64,000 nucleotides of DNA from an uncultured Clostridia bacterium (GCA_947168885.1 CAMVNQ010000007.1:147759-211758), one strand, 5' to 3'; shown: positions 16,396 through 26,008, numbered from the stretch's first letter. Made by a program: numbers and translations. Notes: generated by a model from the letters alone, not told the origin.

Positions 16396-17487
16396 TTGGG
16401 CAGGTTAAAGGATTGCTTAATTAACTTTAACACAAGGATATCCGGTGAAGAAGGCAACGCTATGCGTTACCGGCTTATCTATGCGTTCTGCTTTATTGTT
16501 CACGCTTTCTACGCTATCCTTTTCACCTGTGTCGGTGTGACCGAGCTCATGTCTTTCAATATCGGAAGCTCTGTGATGTATCTTACCGGACTTATCGCGG
16601 TAAGGAACAACCGCCTTACTATCCTGTGGATCTCGCTTCTCGCCGGCGAGATAATGTCGCATACAGCGCTCTGCTCGATATATATCGGCGACGATTTCCG
16701 GTTCTACCTGTTTTCGCTTGCCATAATACCGGTAGTGTACTTCATGATGTTCCTCGACCCCGCCATTAAGCGGCCTCTGATCTTCGCAAGCATTCTCTCG
16801 TTTATAAACGTCGTGGCTATGATCGGCTCAATGGACATCTCTGTCTGCATGAAGCCGGTGTATGTCTTTCCGGTAAAATTCTCGGCTGCGATATCACGTT
16901 TCAACCTCATCGTCGCGGTGCTTATACTGATATTCTTCTCGGTCATTTTCATCGGAAAGATAAGCTTCGACCTCAAGGTCCTCAAAGAACGTAACGACAA
17001 CCTCGACCGTCTCGCGAATTATGACCAGCTTACCGGTCTGCGCAACCGCAACCACATCAGGGAGATATTCGAGCTCTACATAAAAAGCACGGATCCGTAC
17101 TGCGTGATACTCGGCGACATAGACGACTTCAAGCACGTCAACGATACTTTCGGTCATTCCGCGGGTGACGAGGTGCTGAGGACAGTATCCGCGATAATAA
17201 GCAAAACTGTCGGCGACAAAGGCGTTGTATGCCGCTGGGGCGGAGAAGAGATACTGATACTTATAAAAGGCACAACCGATGACGGCATAAGCGTGAACGA
17301 GGATATCCTCATGAAGATACGCAATGCCACGATAATAAGCGGAAAGTACAAGATAAAAGTCACGATGACGTTCGGACTTTGTGATTACGGCGACGCAATG
17401 AACATCGAAAAGCTCATATCCCTCGCCGACAAGCGCCTTTACATAGGCAAGAAGAACGGCAAGAACCAGATAGTTACACACAGCTGA
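16396..17487 (+). CDS. Membrane-bound diguanylate cyclase
   Basis: 363 residues. Roughly residues 25-195 hold several hydrophobic helices (for example LIYAFCFIVHAFYAILF and FYLFSLAIIPVVYFMMF), followed by a short coiled linker and a GGDEF domain. The active-site loop is RWGGEEILILIKG near residue 280, with DIDDFKHVNDTFGHSAGDEVL before it, so c-di-GMP synthesis from two GTP is likely. The TTG start at 16396 follows AGGTGA; an ATG at 16462 after GGTGAAGAAGG is a possible alternative. It is monocistronic, with promoter and terminator. The membrane part has no named sensor domain I can recognise. Confidence 0.92.
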   Translation: MGRLKDCLINFNTRISGEEGNAMRYRLIYAFCFIVHAFYAILFTCVGVTELMSFNIGSSVMYLTGLIAVRNNRLTILWISLLAGEIMSHTALCSIYIGDDFRFYLFSLAIIPVVYFMMFLDPAIKRPLIFASILSFINVVAMIGSMDISVCMKPVYVFPVKFSAAISRFNLIVAVLILIFFSVIFIGKISFDLKVLKERNDNLDRLANYDQLTGLRNRNHIREIFELYIKSTDPYCVILGDIDDFKHVNDTFGHSAGDEVLRTVSAIISKTVGDKGVVCRWGGEEILILIKGTTDDGISVNEDILMKIRNATIISGKYKIKVTMTFGLCDYGDAMNIEKLISLADKRLYIGKKNGKNQIVTHS

Positions 17488-17518
17488 AAAAAGCAGTTCC
17501 GGGCGGGACTGCTTTTTT
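17487..17518. terminator. Bidirectional intrinsic terminator
   Basis: AAAAAAGCAGTTCC (17487-17500) pairs with GGGACTGCTTTTTT (17505-17518). It serves the cyclase gene on plus and the epimerase gene on minus. Confidence 0.9.
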
Positions 17519-17531
17519 TGTGTTCAATGTG

Positions 17532-18410
17532 TTATACTTCCTCTATCGTGATGCCGTATTTTTTCGTTTCGCCGGAACTTGCGGTCTGAATGCCGCGCTT
17601 GTGGGCGAAAACGCCGTCGTCGGTGTCATAGTCGTCACAGCCGCACCACGGTTCGATGCATACGAACGGCGCGTTCTTGTGGTCGGGAGTCCACACGCCG
17701 AGCGTTTCAAATCCGTTCCAGCTCACCTTAACGCCCTTGCCGCTCTTGTCGGAAATAAGCTGCACGCTCTTCGACTTTATCGTGTCGAAGTAAACGCAGT
17801 CGTTGTCGAACAGCGGGTACGCGAGCCTGAATTCGTTCGTTCCGTCGAGACGCGGTACTCTGTTATTGTCGCCCCACATACGGGTCTCAAGGTTCATAAC
17901 GGGGCTGCTGACAGTCTCATTCTCCGCGAAGACGAGCTTATAGTCCGTGAACTGCGCGCCCTCTTCGTTCGGGCAGGCAAACGCGGGGTGTGCGCCTATG
18001 CAGTACGGCATTTCTTCGCTGCCGTTGTTGGTGACGCTGTACAGCATTTCAAGCCTGTCCGCGTGAAGCTCATACCGCAGTTCCAGCGTGAAATCGAAGG
18101 GGAACGACTTCTTCGTTTCGTCGTTCGCGCGGAATGTGAATGACGCGTTGCTGTCGGAGAGCTGTTTTGCTTCAAATACGTTGTCGCGCGCAAAGCCGTG
18201 CTTTGTTATCGCGTATTCCTTTCCGTTTATGAGCGTTTTTCCGCCACGCAGAAGCCCGATCATAGGGAAGAGTATGGGCGAGGACTTCCCCCAGAAAGCG
18301 GGGTCGGCGCGCCACATAAGTTCCTTTCCGGAAAGAACCAGAGAGCGTAGCTCCGCGCCCTTGTCGAGAATCACGGCGGAAGCCCCGCCGTTTTTCAGCT
18401 TTATTTCCAT
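17532..18410 (-). CDS. Aldose 1-epimerase family protein
   Basis: 292 residues from ATG 18410, which follows AAGGCGG; a GTG at 18417-18419 is closer to that site and less likely. It is a galactose-mutarotase-like fold of the LacX/YeaD subgroup: SPILFPMIGLL, KHGFARDNVFE, GAHPAFACP and EPWCGCDD. It probably interconverts anomers of a sugar or sugar phosphate in the cytoplasm. It is the last gene after GH26, 18 bp away, so it probably serves mannan-derived sugar use (inference). Confidence 0.85.
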   Translation of the reverse strand: MEIKLKNGGASAVILDKGAELRSLVLSGKELMWRADPAFWGKSSPILFPMIGLLRGGKTLINGKEYAITKHGFARDNVFEAKQLSDSNASFTFRANDETKKSFPFDFTLELRYELHADRLEMLYSVTNNGSEEMPYCIGAHPAFACPNEEGAQFTDYKLVFAENETVSSPVMNLETRMWGDNNRVPRLDGTNEFRLAYPLFDNDCVYFDTIKSKSVQLISDKSGKGVKVSWNGFETLGVWTPDHKNAPFVCIEPWCGCDDYDTDDGVFAHKRGIQTASSGETKKYGITIEEV

Positions 18411-18428
18411 AGCTTTCACCGCCTTAGA

Positions 18429-19793
18429 TCATTTGGTTTTTTCCTTGTCCTTTTCGCGCTGGAACTCGATGTCCGGCATAGCGAGCTGTACGCGGTCGGG
18501 GAGCTCGTGTGTCGTTCCCTCAAACGACGGGAGCTTAGACCATGTAATGACGGTATCCGAAGCCATAGCGCTTTTGAAAAGATCAAGGCTCATCTTCTGC
18601 TCGTTTATCATGGGTATTCCGACGAGCGTTGTGTTCTTCCAGATGAACTCGCCGTTCCACGGCATATAGTAGAGCCACTTGACGTCCGCGATATTCTTCG
18701 CGAGCTCTTCGGGGTCGGGGATATATCCGCACTCCGACAGCGCAAGCATCTTTCCGTCCGCGCTCATTTCCTTGAGCCGTCTGTAATCCCCGCCGAGAAC
18801 GGTGTGATCCTCTGAGGTCGGATAAACGTCGATACCCGCTATGTCATAGGTGTTTTTGTGGACTTCGTTCTTGCTTGTCTGTCCGTTCCATACCCAGATA
18901 AGGTTAGTAAGTTTATGATAGTTTTCGAGCCTGTCGTAGATCATATACCAGAGCTTCTGGTAATACTGCTCCTTGACCTGCTCCTTGTTCTGTATTCCCC
19001 ACCAGAACCAGCTGCCGCTTGCCTCGTGGAGCGGTCTCCAGAGCACCGGAACGCCTGCCGCTTCGAGCCTCTGGAGCTCATGCGCGATAAGGTCGATGTC
19101 GTGTACGGCACGTTCGTATTCCTTTGTTCCGGGGGTAACGGCTTTCGCAATATCGAACGTTGTTCCCGGGTCGCCGTTCTGAGCTCCGGGTACATAGAAC
19201 GAGGTCGCGCTGTCGGGATCGTTTATGTCACGCGGAACGTTCCAGTGCCAGCAGAAGCAGACGATACCGCCGGACTTGGTATGCCAGTCGATAGCCATCT
19301 GCGTCCAGTCGGAATTGTCGCCGAATTTTGTGGTTCTGAAGATGAAATCGAAGCCTTTAAGAGCGGGCAGATCTTCGGTGTAGTAGTAGTACGCGAGGGA
19401 TTCTCTGTCCTGCTCGTTTCCGAGCTGCTGTCCCGCGATGACCTGCTTGCCGTAGATGCTTTTCATCCAGCGGTAAAGTTCGAGAGTTTCGGGATTCGTG
19501 TTGTCCGAGACAGGGTGATCGTCGGAGACCGTCTTTGCGTCAAGCTGCTTTATGAGTGCGTCAAAGTCGGTTTGATATGAAAGCGCAACAGTCATATCAA
19601 CGTCACCGTCGGCTGTCATAGCGACAGGGTTCGAGAGCGGGGCAGGGGTCGCAGCTTCTGTCGTCTGTGCCGCAGTCGTCGTTTCTGCGGGAGCATCGGT
19701 CTGTGCGGGCGTATTCCCGCCGCAGCCGGAGATCGCAAGAGTGCAGACTGTAAGAAGTGCGAGTGCGGATGTAAGCTTGTTTATCTTTGCCAT
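18429..19793 (-). CDS. GH26 endo-beta-mannanase lipoprotein
   Basis: 454 residues. The signal peptide has lipobox ISGC, then a Thr/Pro/Ala linker to about residue 55, then the catalytic domain. GH26 hallmarks: WRPLHEASGSWFWWG with the catalytic acid Glu near residue 256 and LALSECGY with the nucleophile Glu near residue 354. The family cleaves beta-1,4-mannan and glucomannan. It is probably tethered to the outer face of the membrane. It sits between a DUF4364-like regulator (81 bp upstream) and the epimerase gene. No dockerin or carbohydrate-binding module was seen. Confidence 0.92.
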   Translation of the reverse strand: MAKINKLTSALALLTVCTLAISGCGGNTPAQTDAPAETTTAAQTTEAATPAPLSNPVAMTADGDVDMTVALSYQTDFDALIKQLDAKTVSDDHPVSDNTNPETLELYRWMKSIYGKQVIAGQQLGNEQDRESLAYYYYTEDLPALKGFDFIFRTTKFGDNSDWTQMAIDWHTKSGGIVCFCWHWNVPRDINDPDSATSFYVPGAQNGDPGTTFDIAKAVTPGTKEYERAVHDIDLIAHELQRLEAAGVPVLWRPLHEASGSWFWWGIQNKEQVKEQYYQKLWYMIYDRLENYHKLTNLIWVWNGQTSKNEVHKNTYDIAGIDVYPTSEDHTVLGGDYRRLKEMSADGKMLALSECGYIPDPEELAKNIADVKWLYYMPWNGEFIWKNTTLVGIPMINEQKMSLDLFKSAMASDTVITWSKLPSFEGTTHELPDRVQLAMPDIEFQREKDKEKTK

Positions 19794-19874
19794 GGTTATT
19801 CTCCAATCAATAGTAATCTTATGTTGTTTTACAAAGGGGTGCGAGGCGGTCGGAAAGCCCCGGGAAAGGTCGTT

Positions 19875-20435
19875 TCACTTGTCGTACATGAAAAAGTCGT
19901 CCTTCAGAAACATATTCAGTACGCGTGTTATCACAAACGATGACCGCGAAAGAAACCTGTCGCGCATCTCCTCGGCTTTCTTTTCGTCGGGAGCGTAAAG
20001 CTTCATATCAAGTATCGTGTCGCCGTTCATCTCGTTCAGGAATTTCACGTTGAGATCATATCTGTCCCGCTTGCGGTCGTAAAGTATGTCACAGCGCACC
20101 GAGCGTTCTCGGTCGTTTCTCGTGAGTACTCTGTTGCCCTCTGCGACCGTCTTTTCCTTCATAGACGGGGTGAGGTGCGAGTTAAGATCGGTTGCAATTT
20201 TTCTTCCCTCGTCAAGAAGATAATAGATGCTTTCGCCGTTTTTCGGGTCTTTCTTTTCGCCGATAAGCCGCTTTTCAAGCATGAACCCGATGCTTCCCAT
20301 TATCTCGAAATATTCGTTCGGAAAAGAAGAGAGGATTATCTCCCCGATGACGCTTTCGTGAAGCTCACCGAAGCTGTATAGTATAAAACAGAAATAGACG
20401 CATACATCTACTCTTTCATCTTTTTCATTGTTCAA
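19875..20435 (-). CDS. DUF4364-like winged-helix protein
   Basis: 186 residues. The N-terminal half has the pattern of a winged helix (VCVYFCFILYSFGELHESV, GFMLEKRLIGEKKD, YYLLDEGRKIA), resembling the clostridial DUF4364 family; the C-terminal half is mixed alpha/beta. The TTG start at 20435 is preceded by CAGGTGA; no ATG lies in frame nearby. As the first gene before GH26 it could be a local regulator, but DNA binding is inferred only from fold resemblance. Confidence 0.75.
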   Translation of the reverse strand: MNNEKDERVDVCVYFCFILYSFGELHESVIGEIILSSFPNEYFEIMGSIGFMLEKRLIGEKKDPKNGESIYYLLDEGRKIATDLNSHLTPSMKEKTVAEGNRVLTRNDRERSVRCDILYDRKRDRYDLNVKFLNEMNGDTILDMKLYAPDEKKAEEMRDRFLSRSSFVITRVLNMFLKDDFFMYDK

Positions 20436-20514
20436 TTTGGTTCACCTGTATACAGAATGTTATTGCAAATACTGTCGGGTAAGCGGTAAATGCGCTTACG
20501 CGCTGATGAGGCGC

Positions 20515-20587
20515 CGAGTCTGTCGGTCAGCCCCTCTGCCGCTTTTGCTTTGCAAAAGCTCCACCTCCCCGCTAACGGGGAGACACC
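20515..20587 (-). repeat. Dispersed palindromic repeat (CTCCCCGTTAGCGGGGAG family), copy 1
   Basis: Minus-strand copy: CTCCCCGTTAGCGGGGAGGT, a variable hairpin, then the block CAGAGGGGCTGACCGACAGA. Other copies lie at 43604-43666 and 43827-43886. Confidence 0.85.
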
Positions 20588-20799
20588 TCAAACTCCGCCG
20601 GAGCTTCGCCCCGGACTCGACCCGTTGCAGGATGCAACGTAGTTGAACGTCCAAAGCGCACACGATGTGCGCATAAAAGCGTGCAACGAAAGGCATCCGC
20701 CTTGGATCCAAGGACGCGTTTCGGTCGCTTGCGCTTGAGATTTTCCGGGGGCTCCGCCCCTCTCGACCCCGCCAGGGCTTATTCAGCCCTGGACCCGAA

Positions 20800-20863
20800 C
20801 CAGCGTGACGCTGGACCCATGCCGCTCCGCGCCAGCGTGACGCTGGACCCATGCCGCTCCGCG
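20800..20863. repeat. Two perfect 32-bp tandem units
   Basis: Units 20800-20831 and 20832-20863 are identical. Each contains the hairpin CCAGCG-TGA-CGCTGG followed by ACCCATGCCGCTCCGCG. The first 19 bases recur at 43375. Confidence 0.9.
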
Positions 20864-20887
20864 GAGATTCGTGAGTCACATCAAAGA

Positions 20888-21964
20888 TCATACGAGAAAC
20901 GAAAGTATTGCGATATTGGCTGCGGCTTCTACCGCCGGAACGGCTCTCGGAACAATACAAGCGTCATGTCTGCCTTTTATCACAAGCTCCGCGTCTTTAT
21001 TGCGCTTGAAATCAACAGTCTGCTGCGGCTGAGCGATAGACGGGGTGGGCTTTACCGCCGCCGTGAATATCACCGGCATTCCGCTTGAAATTCCGCCGAA
21101 AATACCGCCGTTGTTATTGGTCTTTGTTTTCACTGTATCGCCCGCCATGTACATAGCGTCGTTCGCCTGCGAGCCGCGCATTTCCGCAAATCCGAACCCT
21201 TTTCCGAATGCGACAGCCTTTATCGCGGGAATGCCGAATACCGCCGTTGAGATACGGTTTTCAAGCCCGTCGAACATCGGCGAACCGATCCCCGCGGGAA
21301 GTCCCGTAACTGCGCATTCAATAATGCCGCCGACAGAATCGAGGTCATTTGCCGCCGCGTGAACGCGGGCTTTCATCTCGTCCGCCTTAGCTTCGTTGAT
21401 AAGCGGCATCTCCGCTTTTTTCACGCGCTCCATGAGTTCCGTGGAAACATCGAGCGGGTCGAAAGCGTCGTCATAAACCCCGTCGATAGCAAGAATATGC
21501 GCACAGCTCAATATCCCGCGCTGTTCGAGTACCTGCGCACAGACAGCCCCCGCGAAAACAAGCGGAGCCGTAAGCCTTCCGGAAAAATGACCTCCACCGC
21601 GCGGGTCGTTCGCGCCTTTGTAGCGCATAAATCCGGTATAGTCCGCGTGCCCGGGACGCGCCTCGGTCGAGATGTTGCCGTAGTCCTGCGAGCGTGTGTC
21701 GGTATTGCGTATAACAGCCGCGAGAGGTGTTCCGGTAGTCTTTCCGTTATAGAAGCCCGAGAGTATTTCGGGAGTGTCCTTTTCGCTGCGGCGGGTGCTC
21801 ATTCCGTCCTTTTTCGGAGCGCGTCTTGCCATAAAATCGAGTATTTTCTCCATATCGAGCTCCACGCCGGAGGGAAGTCCGTTTATGACTGCGCCGATAC
21901 CCGCGCCGTGGGATTCTCCGAATATCGAGACGGATAAATTGCCGAAATTGAGTTCAGATGACAT
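20888..21964 (-). CDS. aroC: Chorismate synthase
   Basis: 358 residues. It performs the last shikimate-pathway step, EPSP to chorismate, using reduced FMN. Motifs: GESHGAGIGAVINGLPSG at the N-terminus, RPGHADYTG, RGGGHFSGRLTAPLV and GGISSGMPV. The start overlaps aroA's end by 11 bp, so the two are translationally coupled. Confidence 0.97.
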   Translation of the reverse strand: MSSELNFGNLSVSIFGESHGAGIGAVINGLPSGVELDMEKILDFMARRAPKKDGMSTRRSEKDTPEILSGFYNGKTTGTPLAAVIRNTDTRSQDYGNISTEARPGHADYTGFMRYKGANDPRGGGHFSGRLTAPLVFAGAVCAQVLEQRGILSCAHILAIDGVYDDAFDPLDVSTELMERVKKAEMPLINEAKADEMKARVHAAANDLDSVGGIIECAVTGLPAGIGSPMFDGLENRISTAVFGIPAIKAVAFGKGFGFAEMRGSQANDAMYMAGDTVKTKTNNNGGIFGGISSGMPVIFTAAVKPTPSIAQPQQTVDFKRNKDAELVIKGRHDACIVPRAVPAVEAAANIAILSFLV

Positions 21965-23168
21965 CGTACTTACCTCCGAGCGTTGAAAAATCGTCGAAAA
22001 ATCCGGGATATGACTTCGATACGCATTCCGCGCCGCGTATCATAAGCGGCTCTGTGCAGCGCTGTGATGCTATCGCGAGGGACATCGCGATCCTGTGGTC
22101 GCTGTATGTTATGCAGTCCCCGCCGTGAAGCTCCTTAACGCCGTGTATCGTGAGACTGTCGGCGCCTTCTTCTATGTTTGCGCCGAGCTTGTTCAGTTCC
22201 GTGCTTATCGCCGCGAGCCGGTCGCATTCCTTTATCCGTAAGCGGGCGCAGTTCGTGATATGGCTCGTTCCGTCCGCGAAGCACGCAAGCACCGTGAGTA
22301 TCGGCACAAGGTCGGGAATGTTCTCTGCGTCAACGTCGAAAGCTTTCCCGCCGTTGTTCATGAAGTCGCGTGTTATCTCTATTATCACACGGTCGCCCTG
22401 AACGCTCTCATAGTTGAGGTTCACGGGCTCGGTGCTTCCGCCGATGGCGTTCGCGACAAGGAAAAACGCCGCCTGCGACATATCCGCTTCGACCGTGTAT
22501 TCACGTGGCGTGAAAGCTGCACCGGCGTTTACGGCGAAGTCGTCCTCGCCGATATTTACGGGACAGCCGAAAGTGTTCATGACATCTGCCGTAAGCTCGG
22601 CGTAGGGGCGGGACTGAAGCTCCGATGTGAGCTTAATCACGCTGTCCCCGCCGATAAGCGGGAGCGCGAGCATATAACCCGTGATGAACTGGGAGGAGAT
22701 GTCGCCGGTAACGGGGAACTCTCCGCCCGTAAGCTTTCCGCTTATCGTGTACGGCATACGCTCAGTATCAAAAGTAACGCCGTGCTTCGGAAATTCCTCA
22801 AGATACGGCGTTATCGGGCGGTTAGGCAGATTCGCCTTTCCGCGGAATGTTGTCTTTGTGCCGAGAGCGGCGGCTATCGGTATCATGAACCGCAGCGTAG
22901 AACCGCTTTCGTTGCAGTCTATATCCGCTTCTTTCGCGGGCTTTTTTATCCCTTCAACAGTGGTCTTTTCACCGTCCTTTGAGATATGCGCGCCAAGTGC
23001 GGTGAGCGCGTTTGCGGTAGCTTCTGTGTCCTCACAGCCAAGCACGTTGTGCAGAACGCTTTTTCCGTCTGCGAGAGCCGCGCATATCAGCGCTCTGTGG
23101 GATATGCTTTTTGACGCGGGAACGGTTATTCTGCCGTGAAGAAGAGAGGGTGTGATCTTTAAATCCAT
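21954..23168 (-). CDS. aroA: 3-phosphoshikimate 1-carboxyvinyltransferase (EPSP synthase)
   Basis: 404 residues. It transfers the enolpyruvyl group of PEP to shikimate-3-phosphate. Motifs: VPASKSISHRALICAALA, NESGSTLRFMIP, GDISSQFITGYMLALPL, the RLRIKECDRLAAI block and YSDHRIAMSLAIA. It is slightly short for the family (usually about 425). It lies upstream of aroC; a 176-bp repeat-bearing gap separates it from the VOC gene. Confidence 0.96.
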   Translation of the reverse strand: MDLKITPSLLHGRITVPASKSISHRALICAALADGKSVLHNVLGCEDTEATANALTALGAHISKDGEKTTVEGIKKPAKEADIDCNESGSTLRFMIPIAAALGTKTTFRGKANLPNRPITPYLEEFPKHGVTFDTERMPYTISGKLTGGEFPVTGDISSQFITGYMLALPLIGGDSVIKLTSELQSRPYAELTADVMNTFGCPVNIGEDDFAVNAGAAFTPREYTVEADMSQAAFFLVANAIGGSTEPVNLNYESVQGDRVIIEITRDFMNNGGKAFDVDAENIPDLVPILTVLACFADGTSHITNCARLRIKECDRLAAISTELNKLGANIEEGADSLTIHGVKELHGGDCITYSDHRIAMSLAIASQRCTEPLMIRGAECVSKSYPGFFDDFSTLGGKYDVI

Positions 23169-23245
23169 AATAATCCTTCAGAAAAAATGAATAATTATAT
23201 TCGTTGAATGCGCGAAGCGCATTGGGAGGCGCCCTGCGCCCGCGG

Positions 23246-23342
23246 GGGTCGAGGGGGCGGCGTAAGCCACCTCGTCGGGGTCATAGGGGCGAAGCCCCTA
23301 TCATAGTATGCTTCAAAGGGGTTTGGGGGCGAAGCCCCCAAT
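23246..23342. repeat. Dispersed GC-rich palindromic repeat, copy 1
   Basis: GGGTCGAGG...CTCGTC, then GGTCATAGGGGC-GAA-GCCCCTATCATA, then GGGGGCGAAGCCCCC. It shares order and motifs with 55600-55686. It occupies most of the gap between aroA and the VOC gene. Confidence 0.8.
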
Positions 23343-23344
23343 AT

Positions 23345-23755
23345 TCAGCCTTGGCGCTGTTCAAACGGTCTGTTGAACGAGCCTATCTCTATGAGGTTGC
23401 CCTCGGGGTCGGCTATATAGCAGGTGCGCTGTCCCCACGGTTCGTCCGTCGGCGGAAGTATCGGCTGTGCGCCTTTCGCGACGGCTTTCTCATACTCGGA
23501 ATCGACTTCGCCGAAAGTATCGACGTAGAGCGCGATCTCGTAGTGACCGTTAACGCCGCCGGGGTAATCGAATTTCCTGTTCACCATTTTCTCGAACGAC
23601 TTTCTCGGGTAAAGCATGAAAAGCGTGTTGTCCTTTATGAGATATACGTTCTGTGCATCTTCGTTCTCCTTTATCTCAAAGCCGAGAACGTCGCGGTAAA
23701 AGCGTATCATCGTGCCCATATCGTTCACCATAATCCCGAATCCGTCAAGTCTCAT
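23345..23755 (-). CDS. VOC-family (glyoxalase-like) protein
   Basis: 136 residues, one vicinal-oxygen-chelate domain of two beta-alpha-beta-beta-beta modules: GFGIMVNDMGTMIRFYRDVLGFE at the start and the closing IADPEGNLIEIGSF. Members include glyoxalase I, fosfomycin-resistance proteins and dioxygenases; nothing here fixes the reaction. ATG 23755 follows AAGGAG. It lies 20 bp downstream of aroB and is probably co-transcribed, without an obvious link to the shikimate pathway. Confidence 0.88.
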   Translation of the reverse strand: MRLDGFGIMVNDMGTMIRFYRDVLGFEIKENEDAQNVYLIKDNTLFMLYPRKSFEKMVNRKFDYPGGVNGHYEIALYVDTFGEVDSEYEKAVAKGAQPILPPTDEPWGQRTCYIADPEGNLIEIGSFNRPFEQRQG

Positions 23756-23775
23756 AGATGCTCCTTATATTCCTG

Positions 23776-24828
23776 TTATTCCGTTACAAGCTTTTTATAT
23801 TCATTTATCGGCATTTTCACGATCTCTGCCTTTCCGATCGTCTTGCAGATTATCACGTTAATGTCGTCCGAGAAGCGCTTCTTGTCGTTGACCGAGTTCG
23901 CGAAAAGCGTTTCGGCGGGTATATCCACCGACCACGGAAGCCCGTTCACTTCAAGACACGCTTTAAGCCTGTCGCTGATGTTTTCTGTGATGATGCCGTG
24001 CTTTTCGGCTGCCTTTGTGAGAAGGTACATACCGACCGCCACAGCTTTCCCGTGGGAAAGTCCGCAGAAATTCTGCGTCTTTTCTATCGAATGACCGAGG
24101 GTGTGACCGAAGTTCAGTATCATTCTGAGTCCCTTGTCCGTCTCGTCCGTCTCGACTACCTGACGCTTGATGTCGATGCACTCGGTAACGAGCTCTTCAA
24201 GGTGTTCCTTAATATTGCCGGACGCGATAAGCTCAAAAAGCTTTTCCGACCAGATCATTCCGTACTTCACCGATTCGCCCATTCCGTCGTCAAAGAAATC
24301 GGCGGGAAGCGTCGCGAGCGTATCTATGTCGGAGAGCACGAGTTTCGGCTGCTTGAACGCACCTACGAGGTTCTTGCCCGCAGGGATATCTACCGCAGTC
24401 TTGCCGCCCACCGAGCTGTCCACCTGTGCGAGCAGGGAAGTGGGCACCTGCACATAATCTATCCCGCGGAGATAAGTTGCCGCGGCAAATCCCGCCATAT
24501 CGCCGGTAACTCCGCCGCCGAGGGCGATTATGCTGTCAGAGCGTGTGATGTTTGAAGCCGCGAGGAACGCATATAAATTCAGCAGCGTTTCGTGGCTCTT
24601 GCTCTGTTCGCCGTGGGGGAACACGAATTCATTTACATCAAATCCCGCGGCTTCGAGGTTCTTTCTTAATGCTTCACCGTGAAGCGGATAAACGTTGTCG
24701 TCCGAGACAATGACCGTTCTGCGGCTTTTGAGAACTTCGGAGATGTAGCTCCCCGCGTCCTTCAGTATGCCGTGCCCGACTATGACATCGTAGCTCTGTG
24801 ATGCTGCATTGACTGTAATTCTTTTCAT
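23776..24828 (-). CDS. aroB: 3-dehydroquinate synthase
   Basis: 350 residues. It forms 3-dehydroquinate from DAHP with NAD and a divalent metal, the second shikimate step. Motifs: FPHGEQSKSHETLL, the NAD loop IALGGGVTGDMAGFAAATYLRG, TSLLAQVDSSVGGKTAVD, and metal ligands in NFGHTLGHSIE. It follows the lipoprotein gene by only 4 bp. The region near the aro genes holds no aroD or aroE. Confidence 0.97.
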   Translation of the reverse strand: MKRITVNAASQSYDVIVGHGILKDAGSYISEVLKSRRTVIVSDDNVYPLHGEALRKNLEAAGFDVNEFVFPHGEQSKSHETLLNLYAFLAASNITRSDSIIALGGGVTGDMAGFAAATYLRGIDYVQVPTSLLAQVDSSVGGKTAVDIPAGKNLVGAFKQPKLVLSDIDTLATLPADFFDDGMGESVKYGMIWSEKLFELIASGNIKEHLEELVTECIDIKRQVVETDETDKGLRMILNFGHTLGHSIEKTQNFCGLSHGKAVAVGMYLLTKAAEKHGIITENISDRLKACLEVNGLPWSVDIPAETLFANSVNDKKRFSDDINVIICKTIGKAEIVKMPINEYKKLVTE

Positions 24829-24832
24829 TCTG

Positions 24833-26008
24833 TTACCTGTTTCTGTTGATGATTTTCAGTTTGTTGAGGTTGATGCCGTGAAGCCGGTCGTCGTCGAACT
24901 CGTCATCGATGATGATCGGAGGATAATCCGTCGGTATGGGAGAGTAGTATATATATCTGTAATATTCTGCTTCCACAAGTTCTGGCTTGCAATATACCAT
25001 AAATACGTAATATCCGCAGGTATATACCTTGTCGATAACACTTATATCCGCAGAACCGAAACGACTTTCGGCTGTTTCTTCATACCATTCTTTCACCTTG
25101 CTGTCGGTTTCGAGATATGCCATGAACTCTTCGGCGGAGATTTCGTCAAAGCCGATCTTTCTGTATTCCCCGTACACATCGATAACGGCGGGAAGATACT
25201 GATAACCAAGAGAAGCATGGTCGAGCCGATATAAAACGCCGTTCTCGGAATACTGAATATCCGTCGCCGAGCCGATGATCTCAAAGGACGAGCCGTTCAC
25301 GGTCTTTATCAGATTTACACCGCTCGATAGAGGCGTGAAGCCTGTACGCTCCTTTAATATCATAAACTCACCGCAATCCCATAGCTCTTCGATTTTGTCG
25401 TGTTCGGAGCCGTTCGCGCCGCTTTGAAAGCTATCCGTACCGTCCGGCATTATCCCGCCGCTTATGATCTCGGATATATCTCCGTTCTGCCCGTCAACGT
25501 AATACAGAACGCAGCCGACAGCGTAGGAATAATCGTCGCCTGCCTCGGGAGTGTATGCAAGATTTACCGCGAGATCGTCTGTTCCGTCCTTGTTGAGATC
25601 GAAGATATGACCTCTGACAAATCTTATATCGTCAGCCGAGAGGATCTGCGTTTCGTAAATATTATTGAGAGCCGCGATAGCTTCCGTGTGTTCATCGTAA
25701 CATTTGTTTTTCAGCGCGTTGACTGTATCTTCATGTCCGAAAAGCGCTTCGTCGGTGATCTCTTCGACGGGTGTCACGGCAAAGTCAAAAGCGTCAATGC
25801 TCTTGCCGATCGTGTTTTCTTCCGTATTGGCGGCAGTCGTTTTCTCTGTCACCGACACTGTTGCTGCGGCTGTTGTCGTAGTCGTTGTTTCGGCCGGAGC
25901 GGGAGCCGTTGTCGTGCTTGTTTCTGCGGTTTTCTGTCCCGCGCAGGAACCGGATGCCGTAATAACACACAGTGCTGCAAGCACGGAAAAGATACGTTTT
26001 CCGATCAT
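24833..26008 (-). CDS. Lipoprotein of unknown function with EF-hand/FG-GAP-like motif
   Basis: 391 residues. Signal peptide with a plausible lipobox SGSC near residue 22, a Thr/Ala-rich linker to about residue 65, then a globular extracellular domain. It contains FDLNKDGTDDLAVNL, a Ca-binding-like DxNxDGxxD loop typical of FG-GAP/dockerin-type repeats. I do not recognise the overall family. Its ATG overlaps the stop of the radical SAM gene by one base (TAATG), so the two are coupled. Function unknown. Confidence 0.85.
   Translation of the reverse strand: MIGKRIFSVLAALCVITASGSCAGQKTAETSTTTAPAPAETTTTTTAAATVSVTEKTTAANTEENTIGKSIDAFDFAVTPVEEITDEALFGHEDTVNALKNKCYDEHTEAIAALNNIYETQILSADDIRFVRGHIFDLNKDGTDDLAVNLAYTPEAGDDYSYAVGCVLYYVDGQNGDISEIISGGIMPDGTDSFQSGANGSEHDKIEELWDCGEFMILKERTGFTPLSSGVNLIKTVNGSSFEIIGSATDIQYSENGVLYRLDHASLGYQYLPAVIDVYGEYRKIGFDEISAEEFMAYLETDSKVKEWYEETAESRFGSADISVIDKVYTCGYYVFMVYCKPELVEAEYYRYIYYSPIPTDYPPIIIDDEFDDDRLHGINLNKLKIINRNR

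Larger units (their letters stand above)
20436..20887. other. Repeat-rich intergenic region between aroC and the DUF4364-like gene
   Basis: 452 bp, no gene. It holds a copy of the CTCCCCG repeat family (20515-20587), GC-rich palindromic pieces, and a perfect two-unit tandem repeat (20800-20863). No terminator with a U-tract was seen after aroC. Confidence 0.7.

Noticed and set aside
20800..20863. Tandem repeat as the start of a CRISPR array
   Set aside because: Only two units, directly adjacent without spacers.
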